Notes: generated by a model not told the origin, from the letters alone. A stretch of 64,000 nucleotides of DNA from Chitinophagales bacterium (GCA_023957245.1 JAMLHJ010000012.1:1-64000), one strand, 5' to 3'; positions 29,448 through 39,834 are shown, counted from the stretch's first letter. A program made the numbers and translations.

Positions 29448-29466
29448 AAACATAAACTCTATTGCT

Positions 29467-29955
29467 ATGAAAAAGTCTTTTTTATTATTGATGACTACCT
29501 ACCTGATGGCTTGCACTATATCAGGGTGTAGTAAGGAAAATGAGATTGTAATTCCATCTGAAAACTGGATTTCTTTATCAGAAATACCTGAAAATGTCAG
29601 CTTTGCCTTACTTCCGTTAATTTCAACCAAGTGGAAATTAGTAGGATATGCAGATGAAGCCTTGAATAGCTTCAGACATGTGGAAACTTCAGGTTTGAAT
29701 GATTTCACATTGATTTTCGAGAAAGGAGGGAAAATTGATGGTTTTACATCTGCAAATATTCTATCTGGAAAATTTTCCCACAATGCTAATTCTTTACAGA
29801 TCGACAGTTGGACAGCAACCGAAGTTGGGGAAGGTTATTATGGCGAATTGTATGTAGAATCGCTCAATAAAGTATATACATACAGGATAAATAAAAAGGG
29901 GCTGATTTTGTATTTGGCAGAAGATACTGCAATGTTATTTCACCCTATTGATTAA
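29467..29955 (+). CDS. META/HslJ-like lipoprotein
   Basis: 162 residues. Lipoprotein signal with lipobox ISGC (C21). The body has the pattern of META-domain proteins: STKWKLVGYADEA, FTLIFEKGGKIDGFTS, LSGKFSHNANSLQI and a closing YTYRINKKGLILYL. Such domains are frequent in Bacteroidota lipoproteins; function is unclear. It lies 15 nt before the protease gene at 29971 and may be co-transcribed. Confidence 0.75.
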   Translation: MKKSFLLLMTTYLMACTISGCSKENEIVIPSENWISLSEIPENVSFALLPLISTKWKLVGYADEALNSFRHVETSGLNDFTLIFEKGGKIDGFTSANILSGKFSHNANSLQIDSWTATEVGEGYYGELYVESLNKVYTYRINKKGLILYLAEDTAMLFHPID

Positions 29956-29970
29956 TCTAAATTGTTTTTT

Positions 29971-32289
29971 ATGAAGAAAATTTATTGTTTGCTATTTTTC
30001 GTATTGTTTTTGATTCATGCCCATGCACAAATCACTACCAAAGAACCGCCGGTTAGTTTCTATGCGGAAAATGCAGAGTTATTTGTTAAAGAAACAGTAG
30101 AGATAAAGACAATGTCGCCTGTAGATATGGAACGCATCCGGCAAGAAGATGAAGAAGATGCGCAAAAGGGAATGCCTCCGAGATTTGGTTATAGTATTAA
30201 GGCCGGGTTTGACCTAAATAATTCAGGTACATGGACGGAATTACCGAATGGAGATAAGGTTTGGAGACTGAGTATCAGTTGTCCCAATGCCTTGTCCATC
30301 AATCTTCTGTATGATAAGTTTTGGTTGTCGGACGGAACAAAGTTCTTTGTCTATAGCAATGACAAAAAGCAAAGCATTGGAGCAATAACGTCCTACAACA
30401 ATAAAGGTACAAAAGAAGAAATAAGAGGATTTGCCACAAGCCTGATTTATGGAGAGCAGACCACCTTAGAGTATTATGAACCTAAAGAAATAATGGAAAG
30501 AGCAATTATATCCATAGCAGAAGTTGTACATGGCTATCAATATATTCAAACAATGGAGAACACAAGTGCTTAAGGGAACTCGGGGTCTTGTCAGGTCAAT
30601 GTGAATTGCTCAGAAGGCAACAGTTGGCAGAATGAAAAAAATGCAGTTGCATTAATTGTGGTAGATGGCAATAGATGGTGTACAGGTGCCTTAGTTAGTA
30701 CATCTAACGGTAATGGCACTCCTTATTTACTTACAGCGGATCACTGTTTGGGAGGATGGGCAAATAATAATATAAAACATGATGCTATTTCTAACCCAGA
30801 CTTAAGCCATTGGTCTTTTCTTTGGCATTATGAAAGTCCAAGATGTACAAATACAATTCCAGTCACATACTCTTCTACTGGAGCTACCTTAGTTGCAAAC
30901 AATAGCAATACTGATTTTGCATTATTGAGCCTGACTGAAAATCCTGCGGATGATTGTTATATCACACCTTACTACTTAGGATGGGACAGGTCAGGTAATG
31001 CAGGAACAGGAGGGGTGGGTATTCATCATCCTAATGGCGATATTAAGAAAATTGCAACATATGATATTTCTCCATCTAATTCCAATTGCTTTAATTTAAT
31101 CGGGAAAGATGAGAAGTTTTGGAAAGTAAAATGGAAATCAACCACCAATGGTCACTCTGTAACAGAGGGAGGGTCTTCAGGGTCTCCACTGATTAATAGT
31201 GGTCGAAGAGTTATAGGTCAGCTATATGGTAGTGGTTCTTTTTGTTCAAATCCAAATTGTTCAAATCCATCTAATGATGTAGCAAATTACGGAAAGTTCA
31301 GTATTTCTTGGACAGGTGATGGGACTTCTGATAACAGAAGAAGACTTAATCATTGGCTACATCCAGTTTCGGGACCTGCATTCAGCACTGTAAATGGTAG
31401 CTATGCTACCAAGATAAATGGGATAGTGGCGATCTGTCTTAGTGGAGTAACATATACCATCGGCAATCTGCCAGTCGTAGCGACAGTTTCTTGGTCAGCT
31501 TCTCCCACAGGAATAGTATCCTTATCCCCAAGCGGCAGCTCTTGTACAGTTACAAGAATAGGCAGTTCCAATGGCTTAGTAAGTTTACAAGCACAAATAA
31601 CAGCATGTAGCGGAAGAACTTACACCATCTCCAAATCTATATATGTAGGTACGGTTCCCCCCGAGAGTATCATACCTGTAGCAGTTGGTTCTGGAGGGAC
31701 TATAAAACCAAATCTTGTATATCCATTTACCCCAATACCCAATATGCCTCCGATAGAAGCTGGTATCACAGAATACCAATGGGAGGTTGTTACAGGCGGT
31801 TCCATTTATGGTGGCACTCAAAACAATCTCTATGGACAGATCAAAACAGACGCACTGCTTCCTGGTCAAAGCTCTAAGAACATTACAGTTCGCTTTCGCT
31901 GGAAGGGATGCGATTGGAGCGATTGGGTGTATTATTACGGCAGAATAGAACGATTAGGAAAAGACCCTTTAGAACCACTCGCTCTGGGCAACTTCATGGT
32001 TTCTCCCAATCCTGCTTCAGGAGAGGTGACTATTGCTATGCAATCTGTAGAAACACAGGAAAAGTTATTCAGTACGAGCATACTGGAAGAAAAAACTCCA
32101 CCTCAGCATATCGAATGGATTCGCATCACAGATATTATGGGAAATATTAAGACGGAAAGGAATTACAACATGAACGAAACGTTCAGTAATGATAGATTCA
32201 ATGTGTCATTGTGGCTATCGGGACAGTATATTGCTCACATCTTTGACGGCAAAGAGATACATCAGGTTTCGTTTATTGTTAAACATTAA
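29971..32289 (+). pseudogene. Lysyl-endopeptidase-like secreted serine protease, split by one in-frame stop
   Basis: The ATG at 29971 starts a signal peptide ending HAHAQ and a pro-region; the frame stops at TAA 30571-30573. The same frame continues without a shift through GNSGSCQVNVNCSEG to 32289. The trypsin-like triad is present: H in LTADHC, D in NNSNTDFALL, S in GGSSGSP. An Ig-like segment follows (about 31390-31660), and a T9SS type A sorting domain (FMVSPNPASGE to the end) closes it. Read through, it would be about 770 residues. A single nonsense codon, or an assembly error, separates it from a functional enzyme. If unrepaired, the second half has no signal peptide. Confidence 0.85.
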
Positions 32290-32302
32290 AAAATCAAGTA
32301 AC

Positions 32303-32337
32303 GAAGTCGGTTCTAAATGAACTGGCTTCTTAGTTTT
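32303..32337 (+). terminator. Intrinsic terminator
   Basis: Eleven-pair hairpin (GAAGTCGGTTC / GAACTGGCTTC, with G-T pairs), 5-nt loop, then a T-rich tail, 14 nt after the protease stop. Confidence 0.85.
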
Positions 32338-32666
32338 TATACCTACTGTTATTTAAAAATGAGTCAATAACTGTCGTGGTCTTTCGTCTATCGTCTAAAA
32401 AATCATTACCCACAGTAGAGGAGCTAATGTTTGCCACCAAAGAGGAGCTGAAATATTGAGTACAAAAGGATACATTTGCATATATACCAACAAAAAGAGG
32501 AGAGAAAGATTTTGAAGGCATCACCATAAAAAGCCAAAATGCAAGCTAAATAAGCAATCTAAAGTCATCATTAAAGATAAGGCACCAATACATGAACGTC
32601 CCGAGAAAACAACAAAGAACAGGATACCTTGAAGCTGACCTTAAAAACGTCACTGGAGCGGACATT
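32338..32666. other. Intergenic stretch without a gene
   Basis: One frame gives two protein-like pieces (TVEELMFATKEELKY, stop, then VQKDTFAYIPTKRGEKDFEG) between 32404 and 32517. They may be a decayed gene, but I do not recognise it. No repeat modules or terminators were seen beyond 32337. Confidence 0.35.
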
Positions 32667-33518
32667 ATGAACATCAAAAATAGATTAAACAACAGGACTA
32701 GATTAAAAAATAATTTTCAATCATCAATTAAATTTTCAGCTTCACTTAATATTGCATGTGTAAGTTGCATTCAGCTTTTCTCCTTCATAGTAATATGGAT
32801 ATGCTTCAATACCAATATCTTAAATGCAGTAGAATACAATCTGTCTGAAGAAAAAGAGTTATATCAATCTATTCCGGATATCAATATTCAGAGTACCAAA
32901 GGCAATTATCGTCTTTCAGATTTGTATCATCAGGAACCAATCATTATTGCGTATATCTTTACGAGATGTACAGGCATTTGTTATCCTTTTTTATTACAGC
33001 TCAATGACTTAATTAAAAAAGTAGATACAGATAAAAAATTTAGAATATTGGTATTGAGTTTTGACCCTAGAGATCAACCTGAGGATATGGAAAAACTACA
33101 AAATTCCTATTTGATGAATACTAAACAAAGTTGGATTTTTACAAGTACACCAGATATCGAAAAACTCAACTCTTCAATACATTTTAATCCTATTTGGGAC
33201 AGCATCAGAGAGCAATATGACCATGAAGCTATACTCATAGGCGTTAATAGTGAAGGATATATTTCAAGTAAAAAAATAGGGACTCCGAGTTTGAATACCA
33301 TCCAACTAATGATAAAAGACATTAACAATGAATTTGTTATTTCATATCCTCTCAAAAAAAACAATTCTTTAATGTCATGTTTCACTTATGACCCTGCCAC
33401 AGGAAAGAAGAGACCTTCCTTTGGGCTACTCTTATTATTGCTACCAGCAGTATTAACGGCAATGATTGTCGGCTTCATCATGCTGAATAATCGAAAATAT
33501 CACAAGAGCACAAATTAA
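32667..33518 (+). CDS. SCO1/SenC family copper chaperone
   Basis: 283 residues from the ATG at 32667; an ATG at 32592 adds an unlikely 25-residue leader. An N-terminal membrane segment (about 33-50) precedes a thioredoxin-like SCO domain with the copper ligands CTGIC (C101, C105) and H186 in YDHEA. A second membrane helix lies near the C terminus (about 250-272), which is less common in SCO proteins. It should load copper into CuA of subunit II at 25415. Its separation from those genes by 5 kb of accessory DNA suggests an interrupted locus. Confidence 0.9.
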   Translation: MNIKNRLNNRTRLKNNFQSSIKFSASLNIACVSCIQLFSFIVIWICFNTNILNAVEYNLSEEKELYQSIPDINIQSTKGNYRLSDLYHQEPIIIAYIFTRCTGICYPFLLQLNDLIKKVDTDKKFRILVLSFDPRDQPEDMEKLQNSYLMNTKQSWIFTSTPDIEKLNSSIHFNPIWDSIREQYDHEAILIGVNSEGYISSKKIGTPSLNTIQLMIKDINNEFVISYPLKKNNSLMSCFTYDPATGKKRPSFGLLLLLLPAVLTAMIVGFIMLNNRKYHKSTN

Positions 33519-33620
33519 GCACAATAATATTTAAAGAGAAATATCAACCCATCATCAATTCAAATGTGATAAACATCAAACATTTGCATTAAATTCACGC
33601 AAAATATTGACCAATCACAA

Positions 33621-34313
33621 ATGCTCAATCGCTTATTTTCTCTAATATTCAAATTTTTTCTGTGGTTCTTCATCATTACGATTCTATGGGTAGTTGTCTA
33701 TAAATTTATCCCTATTCCAATGACTGCAACCATGCTTAGTAATGGTATTAAAAATATTGGAACAGAAGATCCTATCTTTTGGAAAAACAAATGGGCAAAT
33801 ATCAATGAGATATCTCCTTCATACATCAGAGCTGCACTAGCCGCAGAGGATCAGAAATTTTTCGACCACTCAGGATTTGACTTTGAAGCAATGCAAAAAG
33901 CCTTTGAGAACAATAGTAAAGATGGTAAGAAAATAAAAGGAGGAAGTACAATATCCCAGCAAACTGCCAAAAACGCATTCTTATGGCAACATCGCTCCTA
34001 TTTCAGAAAAGGAATTGAAGCCTATTTTACATTTTTGATTGAGTTAATTTGGGGAAAAGAAAGAATATTAGAAGTATATCTTAATATCGCTGAAATGGGC
34101 AATGGAATATACGGAGTCGAATCTGCATCTCAAGAATACTTCAATATCAGCGCAAAAAATGCCAATAATGAACAAGCCGCTTTAGTGATAGCAGTATTAC
34201 CCTCTCCAAAGAAATATTCAGCGAAAAAACCAGGGCCTTATGTCAGAAAAAGACAAAAATGGATACTCAGACAAATGAGATACATAGAATGGCCATTGGA
34301 TGAGAAAAAATAA
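33621..34313 (+). CDS. mtgA: Monofunctional biosynthetic peptidoglycan transglycosylase
   Basis: 230 residues. One N-terminal membrane helix (about 10-30), then a GT51 domain with AALAAEDQKFFDHSGFD (catalytic Glu), GGSTISQQTAKN, and ERILEVYLNIAEMGNGIYG. No transpeptidase domain. It polymerises lipid II into glycan strands at the inner membrane. Monocistronic. Confidence 0.96.
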   Translation: MLNRLFSLIFKFFLWFFIITILWVVVYKFIPIPMTATMLSNGIKNIGTEDPIFWKNKWANINEISPSYIRAALAAEDQKFFDHSGFDFEAMQKAFENNSKDGKKIKGGSTISQQTAKNAFLWQHRSYFRKGIEAYFTFLIELIWGKERILEVYLNIAEMGNGIYGVESASQEYFNISAKNANNEQAALVIAVLPSPKKYSAKKPGPYVRKRQKWILRQMRYIEWPLDEKK

Positions 34314-34499
34314 TTTTTGACAAATTTTATTATCCAAAACCCTCTTTTAACTATAGATTTTCATTCTATTAACATAAGCAAATTGAATGTTAATATATTG
34401 TGTTTTTTCACAATGTAATAACAGAATTTTTACCTTTAAAAAATTTTTAATTGATACTTTGATAACCATACAAAGTCCAATAAACAGAAGCAATAGAGC

Positions 34500-34507
34500 T
34501 AACTTTG
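34500..34507 (+). promoter_or_regulatory. -7 promoter element (TAACTTTG)
   Basis: TAnnTTTG followed by C, 20 nt before the ATG at 34528. It supports that start over an upstream in-frame ATG at 34387. Confidence 0.55.
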
Positions 34508-34527
34508 CAGTAAGAAAATTAATTGAG

Positions 34528-34896
34528 ATGAAATTACAAGATACAATCAACTCCATCTTAGGAGAAGTAAAACAAAACGTAGAAGTAGCTAAAGAACAAT
34601 TGACTGCTACAATTAGTGAAGTAAAAGTTGCTGCTCAAGAAGAAGTAGAAGCTCAAAAAAATGCACTTTCTACATACAAAGAAAGATTCAATTCATTAAA
34701 AGCTAAAGGTTTCAACAAAAATGAAATTTTAGAAGATGTAAAAGGTGAAGTTGCTTTCTTTGGTAATGAATTGAGCTCTGTTTTGAATAGAAACGTAGAT
34801 AAATTCAAATCAATTGTTGCTCCTAAAATTGAAAATTTGAAAAATGCTTCAAAAAAAGCAGCTCAAACTGCTGAAGAAGTAGTAGAAGGAAAATAG
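34528..34896 (+). CDS. Small helical, coiled-coil protein
   Basis: 122 residues from the ATG at 34528. An upstream ATG at 34387 adds 47 residues read from non-coding DNA and lies before the promoter. Almost wholly alpha-helical, rich in Ala, Glu, Lys and Val with heptad-like spacing, and no membrane segment. The pattern recalls apolipoprotein-like, phasin-like or YtxH-type proteins. Function unknown. It has its own promoter and a strong terminator. Confidence 0.78.
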   Translation: MKLQDTINSILGEVKQNVEVAKEQLTATISEVKVAAQEEVEAQKNALSTYKERFNSLKAKGFNKNEILEDVKGEVAFFGNELSSVLNRNVDKFKSIVAPKIENLKNASKKAAQTAEEVVEGK

Positions 34897-34950
34897 TAAC
34901 TGCTGAGTAATCGGTAGTTCTTTCATATAGTGTTAGTTATTGGTTTTTGA

Positions 34951-34977
34951 AAAGGGAGGCTTAAGCTTCCCTTTTTG
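34951..34977 (+). terminator. Intrinsic terminator
   Basis: Hairpin AAAGGGAGGC / GCTTCCCTTT (one G-T pair), TTAA loop, followed by T residues. Confidence 0.88.
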
Positions 34978-35093
34978 TTTTTTATAATCTGTAGCACTTT
35001 GTCTAATATCCACAACAAGACAAACTGAAACATATACACAGATGTATAAAATTTTTCAGGTACAAATTTTTAAGAACTCCTTATCTTCAACTT

Positions 35094-35777
35094 ATGAATA
35101 CTCAAGAAATTAATCCTGATATAGCATCTTCGTGGAAATCTGTACTTTGGGATGAATTTCAGAGAGATAGTTTTAGGCAACTCAAAGATTTTTTAAAACA
35201 CGAAAAAGCGAATGGTAAAACCATCTACCCTCCAGCTCCATTAATTTTCAATGCATTCAACTCCACTCCTTTTGATCAACTAAAGGTAGTAATATTGGGT
35301 CAAGATCCTTATCATGGAGATGGTCAAGCACATGGGCTTTCATTTTCTGTTCCACAAGGAATCAAAGCTCCACCTTCTTTAGTCAATATCTTTAAGGAAT
35401 TACAAAGAGAATTTGGTTACCCAATCCCTTCACATGGCAATCTTTCCAAATGGGCACAGCAAGGAGTACTTTTACTCAATGCGATGCTCACTGTCGAAGC
35501 TAACTCTCCAGCTTCACATCAAAAAAAAGGTTGGGAACAATTTACAAATGCAGTCATTCAACATATATCAGATAAAAAAGAAGGAATTGTATTTATTCTT
35601 TGGGGTCGTTATGCTCAAGAAAAAATATCTTTTATAGATACAAACAAACATTTTATTTTAAAATCGGCGCATCCTTCTCCATTTTCAGCAACTAAGTTTT
35701 TTGGATGCAATCATTTTATTCAAACCAATGAAATCCTTCAAAATCAAGGTTTAGCACCCATTGATTGGTCAATATAA
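35094..35777 (+). CDS. ung: Uracil-DNA glycosylase
   Basis: 227 residues, family 1 UDG. GQDPYHG (69-75) with catalytic D71, the uracil-binding FNAFNSTP region, and HPSPFSA with the catalytic His. It removes uracil from DNA at the start of base-excision repair. Next gene 12 nt downstream; probably the head of a three-gene unit. Confidence 0.97.
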   Translation: MNTQEINPDIASSWKSVLWDEFQRDSFRQLKDFLKHEKANGKTIYPPAPLIFNAFNSTPFDQLKVVILGQDPYHGDGQAHGLSFSVPQGIKAPPSLVNIFKELQREFGYPIPSHGNLSKWAQQGVLLLNAMLTVEANSPASHQKKGWEQFTNAVIQHISDKKEGIVFILWGRYAQEKISFIDTNKHFILKSAHPSPFSATKFFGCNHFIQTNEILQNQGLAPIDWSI

Positions 35778-35789
35778 TTTTTAAACATT

Positions 35790-36188
35790 ATGATAAAAAC
35801 AATTTTCACAACAGCTTCAATATTTGGCGCATTATCTGTCGCATTCGGAGCATTTGCAGCTCATGGACTCAAAGGACAGCTCGACCCATACAGTTTAGAA
35901 ATATTTCAAAAGGGAGTTGAATACCAAAATCATCATGCTCTAGCTTTATTAGCAATAGGTCTTATTGCAATAAAATTCCCTGGTCAACTCATTGGATTTG
36001 CTGCAAATTTTATGACAGCAGGCGTACTATTATTTTCAGGCTCACTATATCTTTTAGCTACTCGCTCTATTTTGGGAATTGATGAATGGGCTAAAATATT
36101 AGGTCCTATTACACCAATAGGTGGATTATTTCTAATCACTTCTTGGATATTATTAGCAATTCACGTTATTAAAAATGTAAAATTATGA
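35790..36188 (+). CDS. DUF423 family membrane protein
   Basis: 132 residues, four predicted membrane helices. Typical DUF423/YgdD motifs: GALSVAFGAFAAHGLKG near the N terminus, EYQNHHALAL and FSGSLYLLA. Role unknown. Its stop overlaps the start of the next gene by 4 nt (ATGA). Confidence 0.92.
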   Translation: MIKTIFTTASIFGALSVAFGAFAAHGLKGQLDPYSLEIFQKGVEYQNHHALALLAIGLIAIKFPGQLIGFAANFMTAGVLLFSGSLYLLATRSILGIDEWAKILGPITPIGGLFLITSWILLAIHVIKNVKL

Positions 36189-37678
36189 GTTATCAAAAAT
36201 ATATAGAACATTGTCAAAAAATTGCTGACATCAATTATTCCAATGCTTTGCTCCAATGGGATCAAGAAGTCAATATGCCTGAAAAAGGTGCAGAAGCTAG
36301 AAGTCGTCAGATAGCGACACTAAGTGTTATTGCTCATGAATGGAGTACAGATAAAAATTTTGGTGCTTTATTGGAAGAACTTTCTTTAGATTCAAATCTC
36401 ACTTGGGAGCAAAAAAGAAATGTAGAATTATCGCTAAAAGATTATCAAAAGCAATTAAAGTACAATTCAGAATTTGTTCAAAAACTGAGTGCTACAATTT
36501 CCAAAGCTTTTAATGCATGGCAAGCTGCTAGAAAGTCCAATAATTTTGAAATTTTTGCTCCAGCATTAGAAGAAATTGTTGCTCTCAAACGAGAAGAAGC
36601 AAAGTTATTAGGATATAAAGACCATCCCTATAATGCGCTCATGGATGAATACGAACCAGGAGCAACTGTAGAAATGGTAGATACATTATTTAAAGGTGTA
36701 AAATCTTCTTTATTAGTACTTTTAGATAAAGTCAATAAAAGTACTGCTCCTACTAATCTATTTGCGGGTAAAGTATATGAAGCAAGCCAACAATGGAAAA
36801 TCACTGAAGAATTTCTTCAAAAAATGGGCTATGATTTCAGCGCAGGAAGACAAGACTATGCACCGCATCCATTCTGCACCAACTTCAATGCTCAAGATGT
36901 CAGAGTAACCACCAGAGCCAATGAATACGACCTTTTTGATATGCTTTCTAGTAGTATCCATGAAGGTGGTCATGCATTATATGAACAAGGTTTAAAAATG
37001 TCAAATTATGGCTTACCTGCTGGTTCATATATTTCATTGGGCATCCATGAATCACAATCAAGATTATGGGAAAATAATGTAGGTAGAAGTCGTGCTTTCT
37101 GGAATAATAATTTCAGCATTGTCCAACAATATTTTCCTCAACAATGTGCAGGAGTTTCAGAAAATGATGCTTTTGTTGCCAACAATATCATTCAGCCGTC
37201 ATTGATACGAGTTCAAGCAGATGAATTGACCTATCATTTTCATATTATGATTCGCTATGAACTTGAAAAGAGATTAATAGAGGGTAGTTTGGAAGTGAAA
37301 GATTTGAAAAACACATGGAATGATATGTATAAGCAATATTTAGGTGTAGATGTCCCATCAGACAACGAAGGAGTCTTGCAAGATATACATTGGGCGCATG
37401 GAAGCCTTGGATATTTTGCCACCTATTCACTAGGAAGTTTCTACGCCGCTCAATTTTACAATCAAGCACAAAAAGAAATTTCTGACGACTTGGAAGAACA
37501 AATCCAAAAAGGAAATTTAATAGTGCTTAAAAACTGGCTCAACCAAAATATTCATCAATATGGAAGATTGTATGGCGCAGAAGAAATTTGTCAAAAAGTA
37601 ACAGGAGAAAAATTAAATTTTGAATATTTTCATCAATATTTGGAAAACAAATTAAAAACTATTTACAATTGGAAATAA
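36185..37678 (+). CDS. Carboxypeptidase M32 (Taq-type metallocarboxypeptidase)
   Basis: 497 residues. Zinc motif HEGGH (259-263) with the downstream Glu in GIHESQSRLWEN, and the family blocks DEYEPGATVEMVD and VQADELTYHFHI. Cytosolic peptidase that removes C-terminal residues with broad specificity. The 4-nt overlap with the DUF423 gene indicates translational coupling. Confidence 0.96.
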   Translation: MSYQKYIEHCQKIADINYSNALLQWDQEVNMPEKGAEARSRQIATLSVIAHEWSTDKNFGALLEELSLDSNLTWEQKRNVELSLKDYQKQLKYNSEFVQKLSATISKAFNAWQAARKSNNFEIFAPALEEIVALKREEAKLLGYKDHPYNALMDEYEPGATVEMVDTLFKGVKSSLLVLLDKVNKSTAPTNLFAGKVYEASQQWKITEEFLQKMGYDFSAGRQDYAPHPFCTNFNAQDVRVTTRANEYDLFDMLSSSIHEGGHALYEQGLKMSNYGLPAGSYISLGIHESQSRLWENNVGRSRAFWNNNFSIVQQYFPQQCAGVSENDAFVANNIIQPSLIRVQADELTYHFHIMIRYELEKRLIEGSLEVKDLKNTWNDMYKQYLGVDVPSDNEGVLQDIHWAHGSLGYFATYSLGSFYAAQFYNQAQKEISDDLEEQIQKGNLIVLKNWLNQNIHQYGRLYGAEEICQKVTGEKLNFEYFHQYLENKLKTIYNWK

Positions 37679-37725
37679 TTTTTCAGCTATTAAAATAAAC
37701 CAAAAACACTATCCACTATTCATTT

Positions 37726-39591
37726 ATGAGTCACTCCTACCATTCATTAGACGATGTTCACGAATCCATAGACCCACAAAAGAAAAAGTCTAAGTGGAGG
37801 AGAATTCTATCTTTCTTTGGTCCTGCTTACCTTATCAGCGTAGGATATATGGATCCAGGAAACTGGGCGACAGATTTAGCTGGAGGAAGTCAATTTGGGT
37901 ATAAATTACTTTGGGTATTAGTATTGAGCAATTTTATAGCATTATTTCTACAGAGTATGTGCGCCCGTCTGGGTATAGTCCGAGGAAAAGATTTGGCTCA
38001 ATGCAATAGAGAGCTTTATCCAAAGGGTATTAATTTTGTTTTATATCTATTTGCTGAGATTGCTATTGCTGCATGTGATTTGGCTGAAATTCTAGGAATG
38101 GCAATAGGTTTACAGTTGCTGTTTGGCATAGATTTATTGTGGGGAGTTCTTATCAGTTTTGCAGATACCCTCTTATTGATGGCACTTCAAAGATTTGGAA
38201 TGCGCAAAATGGAACTTTTCATTATTGGCTTAATATTTATTATTGGGATGTGCTTTTTGACAGAAATGATTTTAGCAAAACCTGATATTACAGAAATTGC
38301 AACAGGATTTATCCCAAGCATTCCCAATCATACAGCTCTTTATATCTCAATAGGCATCATTGGAGCTACTGTAATGCCTCACAACCTATATTTACATTCC
38401 GCTTTGGTGCAAACTCGAAAGATAAAAAGAGATAGTGCTTCTATCAAAAAAGCAATTAAATATAATTTTTGGGACACAGCAATAGCACTCAATCTTGCAT
38501 TTTTTGTCAATGCTGCCATCTTAATTTTAGCAGCTACCATCTTCTTCAAAAATGACATGCATCATATCGCAGAATTAGAGGATGCACATAAATTATTAGC
38601 ACCATTATTAGGTACAGAATTAGCTCCAAAACTTTTTGCAATAGCACTTATTGCAGCAGGTCAAAGCTCGACTATTACAGGAACACTTGCTGGACAGATT
38701 GTCATGGAAGGATATTTGCAACTAAGAATCAACCCACTCCTTAGGAGAATGATTACGAGATTAGTAGCGATTGTACCAGCATTAATTGTGATTATTCTCA
38801 CCCATGATAAAGGAGTCGGTCAATTACTAATATTTAGCCAAGTTTTATTGAGTATGCAATTGGGATTTGCGATTATTCCATTGATACATTTTGTAAGTGA
38901 TAAAGAAAAAATGGGTGAATTTGTCTTAGATAGAAAGAAAATCATCTTAGCATGGCTAATAGCTGGAATTATTGTTATACTCAACTTAAAATTAGTTTTT
39001 GACGAAGCACTTATTTGGCTAAAAACGGGTAATAGCATTATCAATTTCATATTATTTGCTGCTTTAGGACTTGCAATAGCCATCTTATTATTTCTCACAA
39101 TTTTCTATCCATATATTAAAACAAGCAAATCCAATCTTTTATTCCACAAACCCATTGAATCATTGGAATTAAAACAGACTTCACTATTTAACAGAATAGC
39201 ATTAGCAGTAGATTTTTCAAAAACAGATCAAAATGTTTTAAATTATGGAATACAATTGGCTCATAAAGACTCTGTGTTTATTTTGATACATATTACTGAA
39301 AGTGCCTCACCTCAATTGCTAGGCAAGGAATCAGAAGATTTTGAAATTCGCCATGATAGAGAAATCATGGAGAGCTATGTCAATCTATTACAACAGAATG
39401 GCTATAAAGCTGAGTATGCTTTAGGTTTCAAAGATAGGAACAAAGAGATCGCAAAAATATGCAACAAAAAACAGGCAGATTTATTAATTATGGGTAGCCA
39501 CGGACATAAAGGGTTTAAAGATTTTATTTTTGGTGAAACTGTCAATAATGTCCGCCACTTGGTTAAAATTCCAGTTTTTATTGCCCAATAA
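37726..39591 (+). CDS. Nramp divalent metal transporter fused to a C-terminal universal stress (USP) domain
   Basis: 621 residues. Residues about 25-455 are an Nramp/MntH transporter with metal-binding DPGN (43-46) and MPHN (217-220), and 11 membrane helices. Residues about 485-621 form a USP domain (IALAVDFSKTDQNVL ... GSHGHKGFKDFIFGETV) with an ATP-binding-type G-x2-G-x9-G pattern. Transport of Mn(II) or Fe(II) with protons is the family role. The cytosolic USP domain may regulate it by nucleotide or stress, which is inferred. Confidence 0.93.
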   Translation: MSHSYHSLDDVHESIDPQKKKSKWRRILSFFGPAYLISVGYMDPGNWATDLAGGSQFGYKLLWVLVLSNFIALFLQSMCARLGIVRGKDLAQCNRELYPKGINFVLYLFAEIAIAACDLAEILGMAIGLQLLFGIDLLWGVLISFADTLLLMALQRFGMRKMELFIIGLIFIIGMCFLTEMILAKPDITEIATGFIPSIPNHTALYISIGIIGATVMPHNLYLHSALVQTRKIKRDSASIKKAIKYNFWDTAIALNLAFFVNAAILILAATIFFKNDMHHIAELEDAHKLLAPLLGTELAPKLFAIALIAAGQSSTITGTLAGQIVMEGYLQLRINPLLRRMITRLVAIVPALIVIILTHDKGVGQLLIFSQVLLSMQLGFAIIPLIHFVSDKEKMGEFVLDRKKIILAWLIAGIIVILNLKLVFDEALIWLKTGNSIINFILFAALGLAIAILLFLTIFYPYIKTSKSNLLFHKPIESLELKQTSLFNRIALAVDFSKTDQNVLNYGIQLAHKDSVFILIHITESASPQLLGKESEDFEIRHDREIMESYVNLLQQNGYKAEYALGFKDRNKEIAKICNKKQADLLIMGSHGHKGFKDFIFGETVNNVRHLVKIPVFIAQ

Positions 39592-39760
39592 GTTGGTTAA
39601 CAAATAAGGAGGGAATTCAATTTTTGAATTGTTTGAAATTAAGGAGTAGTAAGAAAATCTATTACACAAAAGACACTGAGAAGGCACAAAAAACACTAAG
39701 AAAATACTTTGTGAAACTCTGGACTGTTTTGTGAAATTTTGTGGTAAAAAACTCTCAAGT

Positions 39761-39834
39761 CGTCACCCTGAATTCATTTCAGGGTCTCTTTAGCTAAATT
39801 GTTCTATAGATGCTGAAACAAGTTCAGCATGACG
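39761..39834. repeat. Paired REP-like palindromes
   Basis: CGTCA (39761-39765) and TGACG (39830-39834) enclose two hairpins, ACCCTGAA/TTCAGGGT and ATGCTGAA/TTCAGCAT, with a 24-nt spacer. The layout matches the pairs at 125-199 and 51976-52050 although the arm sequences differ. Confidence 0.82.

Noticed and set aside
32330..32527. 65-codon minus-strand ORF
   Set aside because: No family resemblance; it overlaps the terminator region and a possible plus-strand remnant.
34387..34527. Extended N terminus for the helical protein at 34528
   Set aside because: A promoter element at 34500-34507 lies inside it, and the extension differs in composition from the helical protein.
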